This document shows positions 1 to 9,890 of a DNA stretch of 64,000 nucleotides, piece after piece. Every line of letters begins with the position of its first letter. Position 1 is the first letter of the stretch. This DNA comes from DATFVA01 sp963832355 (GTDB taxonomy: Bacteria > Bacteroidota > Ignavibacteria > Ignavibacteriales > Ignavibacteriaceae). The notes below the pieces were generated by a model. The model was not told the DNA's origin. It did not search any database and was given only the letters and a program-made list of their open reading frames with translations. The position numbers and the translations under genes are program-made. The stretch is taken from assembly GCA_963832355.1 (NCBI GenBank), contig CAWHTX010000016.1, forward strand, positions 242,633 to 306,632, given 5' to 3'.

Positions 1-243
1 TAACCTTTTTTTTCTTTTTGCGATTCACGAGTTAATCTTTGAATTTAATTTGGATTATAAAATCGACAGAATCACATTCTGTTATTTTTGAGTGAAAATA
101 TGCAATTATACCAAATAGAATGTTATCCTTCTCACTATACACATGCAGGAATAGGTTTAACTTGAATTACTTAAAAATAATATTTAATCTTGTCATTAAT
201 CCATCTTAATTTAAATTTTTTTTGATAGAACCGAAGGAAGAAT
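1..243. other. Leader region upstream of egtB, no gene seen
   Basis: No coding sequence is supported here. The stretch is very AT-rich. A weak promoter-like pair (TTGAAT at 162-167, 17-base spacer, TAATCT at 185-190) lies about 50 bases before the egtB start, and an AAGGAAG ribosome binding site at about 233-239 precedes the ATG. The promoter is only a guess. Confidence 0.3.
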
Positions 244-1545
244 ATGGACAACAGTGCTGAAATTTTGTCTGTTTCCGAAGGAAAAAGGATATATACCGAC
301 CGGCAGACGCTTAAGGAGAAATACCAGGTAGTCAGACAATTTTTTACTGCCCTGTGCAACCCTTTAGAAACGGAAGATTATGTAATACAGTCCATGCCGG
401 ATGTGAGTCCGACAAGATGGCATCTTGCCCATACCAGCTGGTTTTTTGAGGCATTTGTATTACAAAAAGCCGTTAGAAATTATAAATCTCTTCATCCACA
501 ATACAATTACCTTTTTAATTCTTATTATGTTCAGATCGGCGAGAGATTTACCAGGGCAAGCCGGGGATTATTATCAAGACCGACTGTAAATCAGGTTTAT
601 GAATACAGAGATTACGTTGATAAAAACATAGTTGATTTTATTTCAAATTGTACTGATGACCAGCTTAAAGAGTTTGGGCCGGTTATTGAAATAGGAATAA
701 ACCATGAACAGCAGCACCAGGAATTGATGCTGACAGATATAAAACATGTATTTTCTATGAATCCCCTGCATCCGGTATACTCTGATCAATACTCTCCTGT
801 AGTGGACCATACTCCGAAAATGTCGTTCACAAATTTTGATAAAGGACTTTATGAAATCGGACATCCTGGTAATGATTTTGGTTACGATAATGAATTCCCG
901 AGACATAAAATATTTCTCGAAGCCTTTGGACTAGCTGACAGACTGGTAACAAACCGGGAATTTATAGATTTCATTGATGACGGCGGGTACAGGAAAACAG
1001 AGTTATGGCTTTCAGACGGCTTTTCAACGGCTGAACAGAATAACTGGCAGGCTCCCTTATACTGGGAAAAAATAGATGGAGAATGGTGGAACTTCAGATT
1101 AAACGGGTTCCATAAAGTCGACCTTAATGAACCCGTTTGCCATGTAAGTTACTATGAGGCCGATGCGTTTGCCCGATGGGCAGGATACAGACTGCCTACT
1201 GAAGCAGAATGGGAAACAGCCGCCGGGAATATGCCCCTTAAAGGAAACTTTGTGGAAGAAGCTAATTTCCATCCGGTACCGGTAGCGCGCAGCGGAAAGC
1301 TTAACCAGATGTACGGAGATGTTTGGGAGTGGACGATGAGTCCTTATGTTCCTTATCCCGGCTATAAAACTCTACCCGGCGCCCTCGGTGAATATAACGG
1401 AAAGTTTATGTCGAACCAGATGGTCCTGAAGGGAGGTTCCTGTGCAACATCCTCTTCACACATTCGAAAGTATTACAGGAATTTTTTCTATCCCCACTGC
1501 AGGTGGCAGTTTATGGGACTAAGGCTTGCGAAAGATATAGAGTGA
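244..1545 (+). CDS. egtB: Ergothioneine sulfoxide synthase EgtB
   Basis: Non-haem iron enzyme that joins hercynine (trimethyl-histidine) to a cysteine-containing thiol with O2 to give the sulfoxide precursor of ergothioneine. The 433-aa protein has the family layout: an N-terminal DinB-like domain (about 25-170) and a C-terminal formylglycine-generating-enzyme-like domain (about 195-430, with GDVWEW and GGSC). The three iron-ligand histidines are visible as H63 in LAHTSW and H154/H158 in HEQQHQE. The start has a good AAGGAAG site. The stop is four bases before egtD, so the two are clearly co-transcribed. No egtA or egtC (gamma-glutamyl-cysteine ligase, amidohydrolase) is adjacent, so cysteine itself may be the sulfur donor, as in some non-mycobacterial EgtB enzymes; that is inference. 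Confidence 0.93.
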   Translation: MDNSAEILSVSEGKRIYTDRQTLKEKYQVVRQFFTALCNPLETEDYVIQSMPDVSPTRWHLAHTSWFFEAFVLQKAVRNYKSLHPQYNYLFNSYYVQIGERFTRASRGLLSRPTVNQVYEYRDYVDKNIVDFISNCTDDQLKEFGPVIEIGINHEQQHQELMLTDIKHVFSMNPLHPVYSDQYSPVVDHTPKMSFTNFDKGLYEIGHPGNDFGYDNEFPRHKIFLEAFGLADRLVTNREFIDFIDDGGYRKTELWLSDGFSTAEQNNWQAPLYWEKIDGEWWNFRLNGFHKVDLNEPVCHVSYYEADAFARWAGYRLPTEAEWETAAGNMPLKGNFVEEANFHPVPVARSGKLNQMYGDVWEWTMSPYVPYPGYKTLPGALGEYNGKFMSNQMVLKGGSCATSSSHIRKYYRNFFYPHCRWQFMGLRLAKDIE

Positions 1546-1549
1546 TCTT

Positions 1550-2494
1550 ATGTATTACGCCGAAAAAAAAGAAAATGAAATTGAAAATATTGTCCGGGAT
1601 GGATTATCCGGACCAAATAAAGAATTACCGAGTAAATTACTTTACGATGAAAGGGGTTCAAAATTATTCGATGAAATAACCAGGCTTGATGAATATTATC
1701 CTACAAGAACAGAAATGAAGATAATGGAGGATAATATTTCGGAAATCGGGAGCCTTTTAGGTGAAGGAACTGTGCTGGTTGAACTGGGAAGCGGGAGCAG
1801 TAAAAAAATCAGGCTGTTACTTGATAATATACCCGGACTGGCCGCTTACATTCCCATCGATATTTCCGCGGAGCATTTGCAGAACTCAGTTAACAAACTA
1901 TCCGGAGATTATCCGGAACTCGAGATAATTCCTCTCTTTGCCGATTATACCAGAACAATCAAACTGCCAGATATACCAAAACCCTACGACCATATTTCAG
2001 TATTCTACCCCGGATCAACCATCGGAAATTTTCAGCCCCTGGAAGCTAAGAATTTTTTAAGGAGAATATCCCGCCTGATTGGCCGGAACGGCGGAATGAT
2101 TATAGGTGTCGATATGAAAAAGGACAAAAAGATTCTGGAAGCGGCATATAACGATAGTAAAGGAGTAACAGCCGAGTTTAACCTGAATATTCTTAACCAT
2201 ATAAATGATGAAACCGGCTCCGACTTTAAGACAGAGAACTTTAAGCACCACGCTTTTTATAATGATGAACAGGGAAGAATTGAAATGCACCTGATCAGCC
2301 TGACAGATCAGTATGTGAACTTGAACGGATCAAATCTGTACCTGAAAAAGGGCGATGATATCCTTACAGAGTATTCCTACAAGTATACTCCCCGGGAGTT
2401 CGAAAATCTCATAAGTGATTTTTTTGAAGTCAGAAATGTCTGGATGGATGAAAACCAGTATTTCAGTGTGCAGTATCTCAGGGTAAAACAATAA
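1550..2494 (+). CDS. egtD: L-histidine N-alpha-methyltransferase EgtD
   Basis: SAM-dependent enzyme that trimethylates the alpha-amino group of histidine to hercynine, the first step of ergothioneine synthesis. The 314-aa length is normal for the family. The SAM-binding loop is seen as LVELGSGSSKK near residue 80, followed by family signatures YPGSTIGNF (about 145-153) and GVDMKKD (about 185). It follows egtB by four bases, the reverse of the pathway order but a common gene pairing. Converges with valS, whose stop lies about 75 bases further on; no clear terminator is visible between them. Confidence 0.93.
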   Translation: MYYAEKKENEIENIVRDGLSGPNKELPSKLLYDERGSKLFDEITRLDEYYPTRTEMKIMEDNISEIGSLLGEGTVLVELGSGSSKKIRLLLDNIPGLAAYIPIDISAEHLQNSVNKLSGDYPELEIIPLFADYTRTIKLPDIPKPYDHISVFYPGSTIGNFQPLEAKNFLRRISRLIGRNGGMIIGVDMKKDKKILEAAYNDSKGVTAEFNLNILNHINDETGSDFKTENFKHHAFYNDEQGRIEMHLISLTDQYVNLNGSNLYLKKGDDILTEYSYKYTPREFENLISDFFEVRNVWMDENQYFSVQYLRVKQ

Positions 2495-2569
2495 CTATCA
2501 TCTGATCAGGAATACCCACTTGGGATGTTCATTAAAAAAATTATTGGTGATGCTGCAATTCTATCAGTC

Positions 2570-5218
2570 TTAGGAAAGTGTATCCAGTATATCCTTAAGT
2601 TTTTTCAGGTTTTTCTCCCAGTCGGATTTTTTGTTTCTTTCCTTCTCTACAACTTCAGGCGCAGCATTATTAATAAATTTTTCATTAGCCAATTTTTTTT
2701 CGATACCGGAAAGTGATCCTTCCAGCCTGCCTATTTCCTTCTTCAAACGTGCACGTTCAATATCGAGATCAATCAGTCCTTCAAGCGGTATATAAATTTC
2801 GCATCTTGTTAAAACTGCCGAAGCGCTGGCTTTTGGTTTCTCAATACTTTCGTCAATCACCAGCTCATCAACCCTTGCAAGCTTTTTAATATATTCCACC
2901 TGATGCTGTCCTACAGAAGAGGACTTAATAAATGCTTTGATCTGCTTCGAAGGAGGGATATTCATCTCTCCGCGGATTGCCCTGATTGAAGTAATGATAT
3001 CCTGTACAAACGCCATTTCATCTTCTGCCCTGGCATCAATCCTGTCTTCTGCAGGAACAGGGTAAGCAGAAGTTACTATACTCTCCCCTTCCTTCCTCTC
3101 TTCAATTAATTGCCAGAGCTCTTCTGTTATGAACGGCATAAAAGGATGTACGATCTTGAGAAGATCTTCGAACATTTTCAGCGATCTTGTAAGGACTGCT
3201 GATTTCACCTCTTCATCATCTGAATAGAGCCTGTTCTTCGAGAGTTCTATGTACCAGTCGCAGAAGTCATTCCATACGAAAGCATAAACTATCTTTGAAG
3301 CATTATTTATCTCAAATTTACGCATTGCCTCCTGAAGCTGGAGCAGAGTTTTGTTAAACCGGGATGTAATCCAGCGGTCGGCAAAATCAATATGGCTGTC
3401 TGCCAGATTACTATTAAATGGAATTGATTCACGGTTCATTAATAAAAATCTGCCTGCATTCCATATTTTATTGGCAAAATTTCTCCCAAGTTCACACTTC
3501 TCCGTACTGAACAGAACATCCTGTCCCATAGGGGCAAGATAGATTATGGTGAACCTCAGAGCATCTGCACCGTAATCCTTTATTACATCCAGAGGATCAG
3601 GGGAATTACCAAGGGATTTACTCATCTTTCTGCCCTGGACGTCCCTGATAACAGAAGTAAAGTAAACACTGCTGAAAGGAATATCATTCTTGAAATGTAG
3701 TCCTGCCATAATCATCCTGGCAACCCAGAAGAATATAATATCTGGAGCAGTTACAAGAGTATTTGTTGGATAATAATATTTTTGCTCCTCCTCAGTTTTA
3801 AATACAGCATGAGCCCATAGCCAGCTTGAAGCCCAGGTATCCAGCACATCCTCGTCCTGCCTGAGATTTGTCGACCCGCAATGAGGACATTTTTCCGGTT
3901 TTTCAACTGATACGATAGGATTTTTGCATTCCAGTGTACAGTGATCATCTCCCACACAATACCACACCGGGATCCTGTGTCCCCACCACAACTGCCGTGA
4001 GATACACCAGTCACTTATATTCTCCATCCAGTGTTTATAGGTCTTTAACCAGTGGTCAGGATAAAATTTAACTTTACCTTCCTCAACTGCCTCAAGAGCC
4101 GGCTGTGCCAGTTCCTCCATCTTCATAAACCATTGTTCAGACAGATAGGGTTCAATAGGTACTCCGCCCCTTTCAGAATAACCGATTTTTGTCTGGTAGT
4201 CTTCAATTTTTTCGAGCAGCTTAAGGTCTTCCATCTTCGCTACTACTTTTTTGCGGACTTCATAACGATCCAGGTCTCTGAGAAAATCGGGAACATTAGC
4301 GTTGGTTGTTCCATCTTCATTAAAAATGTTTATGGAATCCAGGTTATGCCTTTTACCCATCTCGTTGTCGTTAATATCATGAGCAGGAGTAACCTTAACA
4401 GCGCCGGTTCCGAATTCCATATCAACATAATCATCTGCAAAAACCGGAATTTCTCTATCGGCAATAGGAAGCAGAACTTTTTTACCGATCAATTCTTTGT
4501 ATCTCTCATCATTCGGATTAACAGCAATCCCTGTATCACCGAGCATTGTTTCGGGACGTGTAGTGGCAACAACAACATATCCGCTGCCTTCTTTCACAGG
4601 ATATTTAAAATACCAGAGCTTACCGCTCACGTTCCGGTAAATAACCTCTTCATCAGAAATGGCTGAACGGGTTGCGGGGTCCCAGTTAACCATACGGTAA
4701 CCACGGTATATTTTACCCTCGTTGTAAAGACTTACAAATGCTTTTATTACTTCTTTATAATAGGCTTCATCCATTGTAAAGCGTTCACGATCCCAGTCGC
4801 AGCTTACACCTAATTTTTTGAGCTGCTGAATTATTATTCCGCCGTATTTTTCCGTCCATTCCCAGCAGTATTTAATAAATTCATCTCTGCCAATATTTTT
4901 TTTATCTATTTCCTGTTCTTTAAGATAATTAGTTACTTTTGTCTCAGTCGCTATCGAAGCATGGTCAGTCCCCGGTACCCAGCAGGCATTATAGCCCTGC
5001 ATTCTTTTCATACGTATAAAAATATCCTGGATGGTATTATTAAGTATATGCCCCATCGTAAGCATACCTGTAACATTGGGCGGGGGTATTACTATGGTGA
5101 ATGGTTCTTTATCGCTGTCAACTTCTGAATGAAAGAACTTATTTTCCAGCCAGTAACTGTACCACTTATCTTCTACCGAAGCGGGATCATATGCCTTTGG
5201 AATATCGGTCAGAGACAT
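2570..5218 (-). CDS. valS: Valyl-tRNA synthetase
   Basis: Charges tRNA-Val with valine; essential cytoplasmic class Ia synthetase. The 882-aa protein is full length. It shows PPPNVTG and the HIGH-type motif MGHI at 55-58, the CP1 editing domain (about 200-400, including TTRPETMLGD), the KMSKS loop at 531-535, the anticodon-binding domain (about 600-760) and the C-terminal tRNA-binding coiled coil (about 815-882) typical of ValRS. No frame break across 2.6 kb, which is relevant because neighbouring non-essential genes are broken. Single-gene unit as far as can be seen. Confidence 0.97.
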   Translation of the reverse strand: MSLTDIPKAYDPASVEDKWYSYWLENKFFHSEVDSDKEPFTIVIPPPNVTGMLTMGHILNNTIQDIFIRMKRMQGYNACWVPGTDHASIATETKVTNYLKEQEIDKKNIGRDEFIKYCWEWTEKYGGIIIQQLKKLGVSCDWDRERFTMDEAYYKEVIKAFVSLYNEGKIYRGYRMVNWDPATRSAISDEEVIYRNVSGKLWYFKYPVKEGSGYVVVATTRPETMLGDTGIAVNPNDERYKELIGKKVLLPIADREIPVFADDYVDMEFGTGAVKVTPAHDINDNEMGKRHNLDSINIFNEDGTTNANVPDFLRDLDRYEVRKKVVAKMEDLKLLEKIEDYQTKIGYSERGGVPIEPYLSEQWFMKMEELAQPALEAVEEGKVKFYPDHWLKTYKHWMENISDWCISRQLWWGHRIPVWYCVGDDHCTLECKNPIVSVEKPEKCPHCGSTNLRQDEDVLDTWASSWLWAHAVFKTEEEQKYYYPTNTLVTAPDIIFFWVARMIMAGLHFKNDIPFSSVYFTSVIRDVQGRKMSKSLGNSPDPLDVIKDYGADALRFTIIYLAPMGQDVLFSTEKCELGRNFANKIWNAGRFLLMNRESIPFNSNLADSHIDFADRWITSRFNKTLLQLQEAMRKFEINNASKIVYAFVWNDFCDWYIELSKNRLYSDDEEVKSAVLTRSLKMFEDLLKIVHPFMPFITEELWQLIEERKEGESIVTSAYPVPAEDRIDARAEDEMAFVQDIITSIRAIRGEMNIPPSKQIKAFIKSSSVGQHQVEYIKKLARVDELVIDESIEKPKASASAVLTRCEIYIPLEGLIDLDIERARLKKEIGRLEGSLSGIEKKLANEKFINNAAPEVVEKERNKKSDWEKNLKKLKDILDTLS

Positions 5219-5354
5219 TTCTTTCCTTTGTTTATAGAATGATTAGAATTGCAAATATAAGGATTTTTTTAATGGGGCATTGAGTAAAAATCCAGGGGTA
5301 ACTGCTGCATTTATGGGATGATAAAGCAGTTCTCTGATGATTTACATCCTGATT

Positions 5355-6035
5355 TTAATATATGATATACATATAGTTTGGTATTTTAACCTGAATTCCA
5401 TGGTGAGGACCGGAAAGATCACTCCACTGATCACCTACGGTACCGGCAATTACATAACCATTTTTGATCAGCTCAGATCTTTTTTCTGATTTATACATTT
5501 CCGCAGTTTGCCCTGAATATCCCTCTCCTTTTACAATCAATGTATCAAATTTTGTATAACCCGCATTAACCAGGTTATTGAATGTTGGCTTATATTGATA
5601 ATCTTTTCTTCCCGTAACAAATATTATCCTGAAATTTCTTTTTAAAAGGTAGTTGTACAAGTCAAGAACCGGGGAGATAGCCGGAGCTTTGGCGCTGTCA
5701 ACCCACATATCAAAATATTTGGGAACATAACCGAAATCCCACTTTCGGTAATATCCATAACTGGTAATAGCAGTTTCGTCTACATCAAAAACCACGGCAG
5801 TATTTTGACCGGGGGTTATGCTGCCGAACTTTTCAATAGCCTCATCAACCGCCTGTCTGGTATCACTATCATATCTCCCGCTTTCATGGTAATTAATAAC
5901 CTCATCTTTTGCTATTCCAATATTAACAATACCGGCTGAACCGGCGGAACAATTCCAGCTTAAAAAAGGAATGATTAAAACAATGGATAAAACAACAGCT
6001 TTGAATTTATTAACGAATAATTGTGATGCATCCAT
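5355..6035 (-). CDS. HAD-superfamily class B/IIIB acid phosphatase, exported
   Basis: Probable secreted acid phosphatase of the HAD IIIB group (lipoprotein e(P4)/class B type), removing phosphate from nucleotides or sugars outside the cytoplasm. The catalytic motif DVDET is at residues 84-88, with D84 the nucleophile; FVTGRKD (about 145) is the second HAD motif. Residues 12-28 form a hydrophobic export signal, followed by C29; the LSWNC context is a poor lipobox, so lipidation is uncertain. 226 aa is close to family length. It lies 20 bases downstream of the esterase gene on the same strand, so the two may be transcribed together. Substrate unknown. Confidence 0.78.
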   Translation of the reverse strand: MDASQLFVNKFKAVVLSIVLIIPFLSWNCSAGSAGIVNIGIAKDEVINYHESGRYDSDTRQAVDEAIEKFGSITPGQNTAVVFDVDETAITSYGYYRKWDFGYVPKYFDMWVDSAKAPAISPVLDLYNYLLKRNFRIIFVTGRKDYQYKPTFNNLVNAGYTKFDTLIVKGEGYSGQTAEMYKSEKRSELIKNGYVIAGTVGDQWSDLSGPHHGIQVKIPNYMYIIY

Positions 6036-6055
6036 TTTAATTTTCTTCCCCTAAA

Positions 6056-6863
6056 TTATTTCTTAAAGAAAAACATTAAAGGCCTTTCCAGCCTGTCAGC
6101 CCAGGCAGCTTCATTATGTTCTGCGCCGGGGGCATAAAAATAGTCAATATTTGTACCGATTAAAAATCCTTTTTCGGTAAGTAAAGAAAACATTCTTTGT
6201 CCCCTTGTCAATCCATCCTCGCCGTGATCGATATAAATTTTTATATCCGGTTTAGACTTACTGCTGCTGACGGTTTTAAATATTTTATCATTATCGTAAT
6301 AAAAGGAGCTTGACATACATCCTGCCATAGAAAAAACTTCGGGATATTTCCAGACTATTAAAAAAGAAATCAACCCTCCCATGGAAGATCCTAATACAGC
6401 ATTATTTCGTGCATTGGGAATAGTTTTGTAATTGGAGTCAATAAAAGGCTTAAGTTCCTCAACCAGGAACCTCATATAATTTCTTCCCTTTACAGAATCA
6501 CTGTACTCCTGAAGTCGTTCTTCTGTATTATAAATACCCACTATTATGATTTCCCTGAGAAGACCTGCTTTGATTAACCGGGAGACCGTTTCATCAACCT
6601 GCCAGTCTACTCCCAAAAAAGAAGTGGCCGGGTTCATGAGGTTCTGGCCATCGTGCATATATAATACAGGGTATCTTTTCTCAGATGTCTCTGTGTATGA
6701 AGGAGGCAGCCAGACGAATACATCCCTCTTATTGCCCAGAAATTCAGAACGGAATTTTTTATGGTACTTTATATGCCCGACAATCTTCTTTCGTCCGCGA
6801 TAAGTTTTCGGCTTAGAATATTTTTTGGTCCGCTTCTTTTAAAAGCTCTTTTTCTCCCGGCAT
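6056..6863 (-). pseudogene. Alpha/beta-hydrolase esterase (enterochelin-esterase/Esterase D type), 5' end frame-broken
   Basis: A single-domain esterase. The frame ending at 6056 has the family start region RDVFVWLPPSY, then RYPVLYMHDGQNL, the nucleophile motif GSSMGG (LGSSMGGLISF) and a C-terminal AEHNEAAW histidine region. The internal ATG at 6658 would cut off the conserved first strands. In the same frame, coding similarity runs upstream to a TAA at 6839-6841 with no usable start codon. An ATG at 6861-6863 opens a 16-codon reading frame that enters the esterase frame if one A is removed from the A6 run (plus-strand T6, 6821-6826). I therefore read one gene of about 268 codons with a single-base break near its start. 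The break could be real or a consensus error; starting at 6658 would give a truncated protein. Confidence 0.68.
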
Positions 6864-7043
6864 TTCAAATTATTATTTGTTTAGAAACGTGTAAATATAG
6901 AAATAGCCCTTAAAATGACAAAAATAATTGATTCTCATCAATTTTCCCGAAGTTTTAAGTCACTTTAAATGGCATATTTATAATATTTTATGGATTTTTA
7001 AACCTCATTCTTTTTACAGTTTTTTAAGGAGAGATTGTTCAAT

Positions 7044-8291
7044 ATGGCAGTTATCAAACCCTTCAAAGCATTAAGACCTTCAAAAGACATTGCCCAAACA
7101 GTAGCCAGCGTACCATATGATGTAGTAAACAGAAAAGAAGCCAGGATAGAAGCAGAAGGAAATCCCTTAAACTTTTTACGTGTTACACGTTCGGAAATTG
7201 AACTCGATGATAGTGTTAGTCCTTATTCAGCAGAAGTATACAAAAAAGCAAAAGAAAACCTCGAAAGGTTAAAAACAGAAGCTCCGCTTATTGTTGAGGA
7301 TTCACCTCATTTCTACCTATACAGACTTGAGATGAACGGAAAAGCACAGGTAGGAATTGCAGCTACGTTCTCAGTTGATGATTATGAGAAAGATGTGATA
7401 CTGAAACACGAGAAAACGAGGCGCGAAAAAGAAGATGATAGAACCAATCATATTGTCACCACAGAAGCACAGACCGGAATTGTATTCCTTACCTACCGCG
7501 GTGTAGAAGCCATTAATAAAATCGTTGATGAAACAATGAAAAATAATGCTCCGGAATATGATTTCACTTCAAAAGACGGGATCAGTCACACTGTATGGAT
7601 TGTTCCGGAAAAATATAACCAGGGTATTGTCGACGAGTTCAGCAAAATACAACATTTATATATTGCAGACGGACACCACCGTGCAGCAAGTGCGGCAAGG
7701 GCGAGAAATGTTAAGAAAGAGAATAATAAAAACCATACGGGTCAGGAGGAATACAATTATTTTATTTCAGTAATCTTTCCTGCTGAACAGCTTAATATTC
7801 TGCCTTACAACCGTGTTGTTTCAGATCTTAATAATCTTTCCAAAGATGATTTTCTGAACAAGGTAAGTGAAAAGTTTGTTGTTGAAAAAACCGGTGAGAA
7901 AGAACCGAAAACAAGAAGAAGCTATGGGATGTTTCTTGACGGCGAATGGTATATGTTAAAAGTTCGTGATTCTGTTCTTGCGAGTAATTCTCTTTCCGAA
8001 TCGGTTGCCGAGACCCTTGATGTAAGTATACTGCAGGATTTCCTGCTGAATCCTGTACTCGGGATTGATGATCCGAGAACAAACAAAAGAATAGATTTTA
8101 TCGGAGGTATCCGCGGAACAAAAGAACTTGAAAAACTCGTTAACGAAGGTGAAGCCGCAGTCGCATTCTCTTTATATCCGGTATCTCTGGATGACCTGAT
8201 GAACATCTCTGACGCAGGTGAAATAATGCCTCCAAAGTCCACCTGGTTTGAGCCAAAATTAAGGGATGGGCTGCTTGTTCATACTATTTAA
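7044..8291 (+). CDS. DUF1015 family protein
   Basis: Conserved cytoplasmic protein of the DUF1015 family; the biochemical role is not established. The 415-aa protein starts with the family's characteristic IKPFKALRP...VASVPYDVV and contains the conserved central YIADGHHRAASA (about residue 210). The ATG at 7044 is preferred over a TTG nine bases earlier because AAGGAGA (7026-7032) is well placed and family members begin with AxIxPF. serC begins 52 bases later on the same strand, an arrangement seen repeatedly in other bacteria, which suggests a role connected with serine metabolism; that link is by context only. Confidence 0.85.
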   Translation: MAVIKPFKALRPSKDIAQTVASVPYDVVNRKEARIEAEGNPLNFLRVTRSEIELDDSVSPYSAEVYKKAKENLERLKTEAPLIVEDSPHFYLYRLEMNGKAQVGIAATFSVDDYEKDVILKHEKTRREKEDDRTNHIVTTEAQTGIVFLTYRGVEAINKIVDETMKNNAPEYDFTSKDGISHTVWIVPEKYNQGIVDEFSKIQHLYIADGHHRAASAARARNVKKENNKNHTGQEEYNYFISVIFPAEQLNILPYNRVVSDLNNLSKDDFLNKVSEKFVVEKTGEKEPKTRRSYGMFLDGEWYMLKVRDSVLASNSLSESVAETLDVSILQDFLLNPVLGIDDPRTNKRIDFIGGIRGTKELEKLVNEGEAAVAFSLYPVSLDDLMNISDAGEIMPPKSTWFEPKLRDGLLVHTI

Positions 8292-8343
8292 TTTAATCAT
8301 AAATCATAATCTTTAATTGAAATCAGAAGGGAAGAGTTTAATA

Positions 8344-9432
8344 ATGGAAAATAGAATTTATAATTTCAGTGCGGGCCCGGCAATCCTGCCCGAAGAGGTA
8401 CTTAAAGAAGCACAGGATAATTTAATGTCGCTTCCCGGTGTAGGGATGTCCATACTGGAAATCAGTCACCGTTCCAAAACTTTTGACAAAATAATCGGTG
8501 ATGCAAAAGCAGATCTTAAAGAACTCCTGGGAATCAGTGATGATTATTCAGTACTATTTCTTCAGGGAGGTGCCAGTCTCCAGTTCTCAATGATTCCTCT
8601 GAACCTTATGCCTCCTGCAAATAAAGCCGACTATATAGTAACGGGCAGCTGGTCAAAGAAAGCAATTAAAGAGGCTAAAAGGGTTGGGACGGTTAACATT
8701 GCGGCCTCTGCCGAAGAAGGAAAATTCAAAAGAATACCTAAGCAGGAAGAGCTTAAACTTGATCCGGAAGCCGCCTATGTTCATTTTACTTCAAATAATA
8801 CCATTTATGGAACTGAATTTCATTATGAACCCGAAACGGGAAATGTACCTCTGATCTGCGACGCTTCCTCCGATATTCTTTCCAGGAAGATTGATGTTAA
8901 TAAGTACGCCCTGATATACGCCGGTGCCCAGAAAAATATGGGACCTTCGGGTGTCACTTTTATCATTATCCGTAAAGATATGACTGAACGAAGCAGTGAT
9001 TCTCTGCATACGATGCTGAACTATAAAACTCATGTAAATGCAGACTCTCTTTATAACACACCTACTGTATTCGGAGTATATATTATAGGTCTGGTTGCAA
9101 AATGGCTGAAGAAAAACGGCGGTCTGGACGCAATGTATAAAACCAATAAAGAGAAGGCTGATATTCTCTATAAATGTATTGATGAAAGCGGAGGTTTTTA
9201 TAAAGGCCATGCCGAAAAAGACAGCCGTTCGTTAATGAACATTACCTTTAACCTGAATTCTGAAGACCTTGAGAAAAAGCTTGTAGACGAAGCAACGAAA
9301 AACGGATTCAGCGGTCTGAAAGGACACAGGTCGGTAGGTGGTCTTAGAGCATCAGTTTATAACGCATTCCCTAAAAAAGGAGTTGAAGACCTGGTAAATT
9401 TCATGAATGATTTTCAGAAAAAGAACGGTTAG
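8344..9432 (+). CDS. serC: Phosphoserine aminotransferase
   Basis: PLP enzyme that converts 3-phosphohydroxypyruvate and glutamate to phosphoserine, second step of serine synthesis; also acts in the pyridoxine pathway in some bacteria. The 362-aa protein begins NFSAGPAILP, a SerC hallmark, and has the PLP-lysine motif AGAQKNMGPSG with K197. Other hallmarks are LFLQGGASLQF (about 71-81) and a C-terminal GHRSVGGLRAS. The ATG at 8344 with GGGAAGAG upstream is preferred over a TTG at 8317. It sits between the DUF1015 gene and a small lipoprotein gene in one likely operon. Confidence 0.95.
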   Translation: MENRIYNFSAGPAILPEEVLKEAQDNLMSLPGVGMSILEISHRSKTFDKIIGDAKADLKELLGISDDYSVLFLQGGASLQFSMIPLNLMPPANKADYIVTGSWSKKAIKEAKRVGTVNIAASAEEGKFKRIPKQEELKLDPEAAYVHFTSNNTIYGTEFHYEPETGNVPLICDASSDILSRKIDVNKYALIYAGAQKNMGPSGVTFIIIRKDMTERSSDSLHTMLNYKTHVNADSLYNTPTVFGVYIIGLVAKWLKKNGGLDAMYKTNKEKADILYKCIDESGGFYKGHAEKDSRSLMNITFNLNSEDLEKKLVDEATKNGFSGLKGHRSVGGLRASVYNAFPKKGVEDLVNFMNDFQKKNG

Positions 9433-9464
9433 TTAATTAAAATTTATTTCCCGGAGGCCTGAAA

Positions 9465-9890
9465 ATGAAGGCATTAACATTTTTATCCTTTTGCCTGATA
9501 TTTCTGATTGGTTCATGTGCAAAAGAAGAAAAAAAACTTGAGGTTTTTAATGCCGAAGCATTCGCGTATGACCTGGGCGACAGCTGGGAGGTTGACGCCA
9601 CTACAAGAGTTAAGGGATTCAAACAAACTGAAACAGATAATAAATTTAAAGCTACACTTAGCTACGATATCGATTTGGTTAAGCCTGCCGGAGATACTGT
9701 TAAGGCACTGATCAGCAAAACAGAGGATAAGGTTAATGATGAAGAATTTATGGATGTTCCTGTTGAGATCCAGTTTGACCTTGACTCGACTTACAGCTAC
9801 GGGGATTATAAAGTGATATTTAATGTTAAAGATGCTGAAACAGGTCAGACTGCTTCAGCATCCGCTCCTTTTAGTCTGAAAAAGGATTAG
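9465..9890 (+). CDS. Small lipoprotein of unknown function
   Basis: 141 aa. Residues 1-17 are a lipoprotein signal with lipobox IGSC; the mature part is acidic and predicted to be beta-rich, in the manner of an immunoglobulin-like or transthyretin-like fold (YGDYKVIFNVKDAETGQT near the C-terminus). No family recognised. A CCGGAGG ribosome binding site precedes the start. It is the last gene of the DUF1015-serC unit; its stop codon lies inside the stem of the terminator at 9880-9912. Confidence 0.7.
   Translation: MKALTFLSFCLIFLIGSCAKEEKKLEVFNAEAFAYDLGDSWEVDATTRVKGFKQTETDNKFKATLSYDIDLVKPAGDTVKALISKTEDKVNDEEFMDVPVEIQFDLDSTYSYGDYKVIFNVKDAETGQTASASAPFSLKKD

Noticed and set aside
4052..4666. A 204-codon open frame opposite valS
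   Set aside because: It lies fully inside a well-supported essential gene on the other strand, has no family pattern and no binding site.
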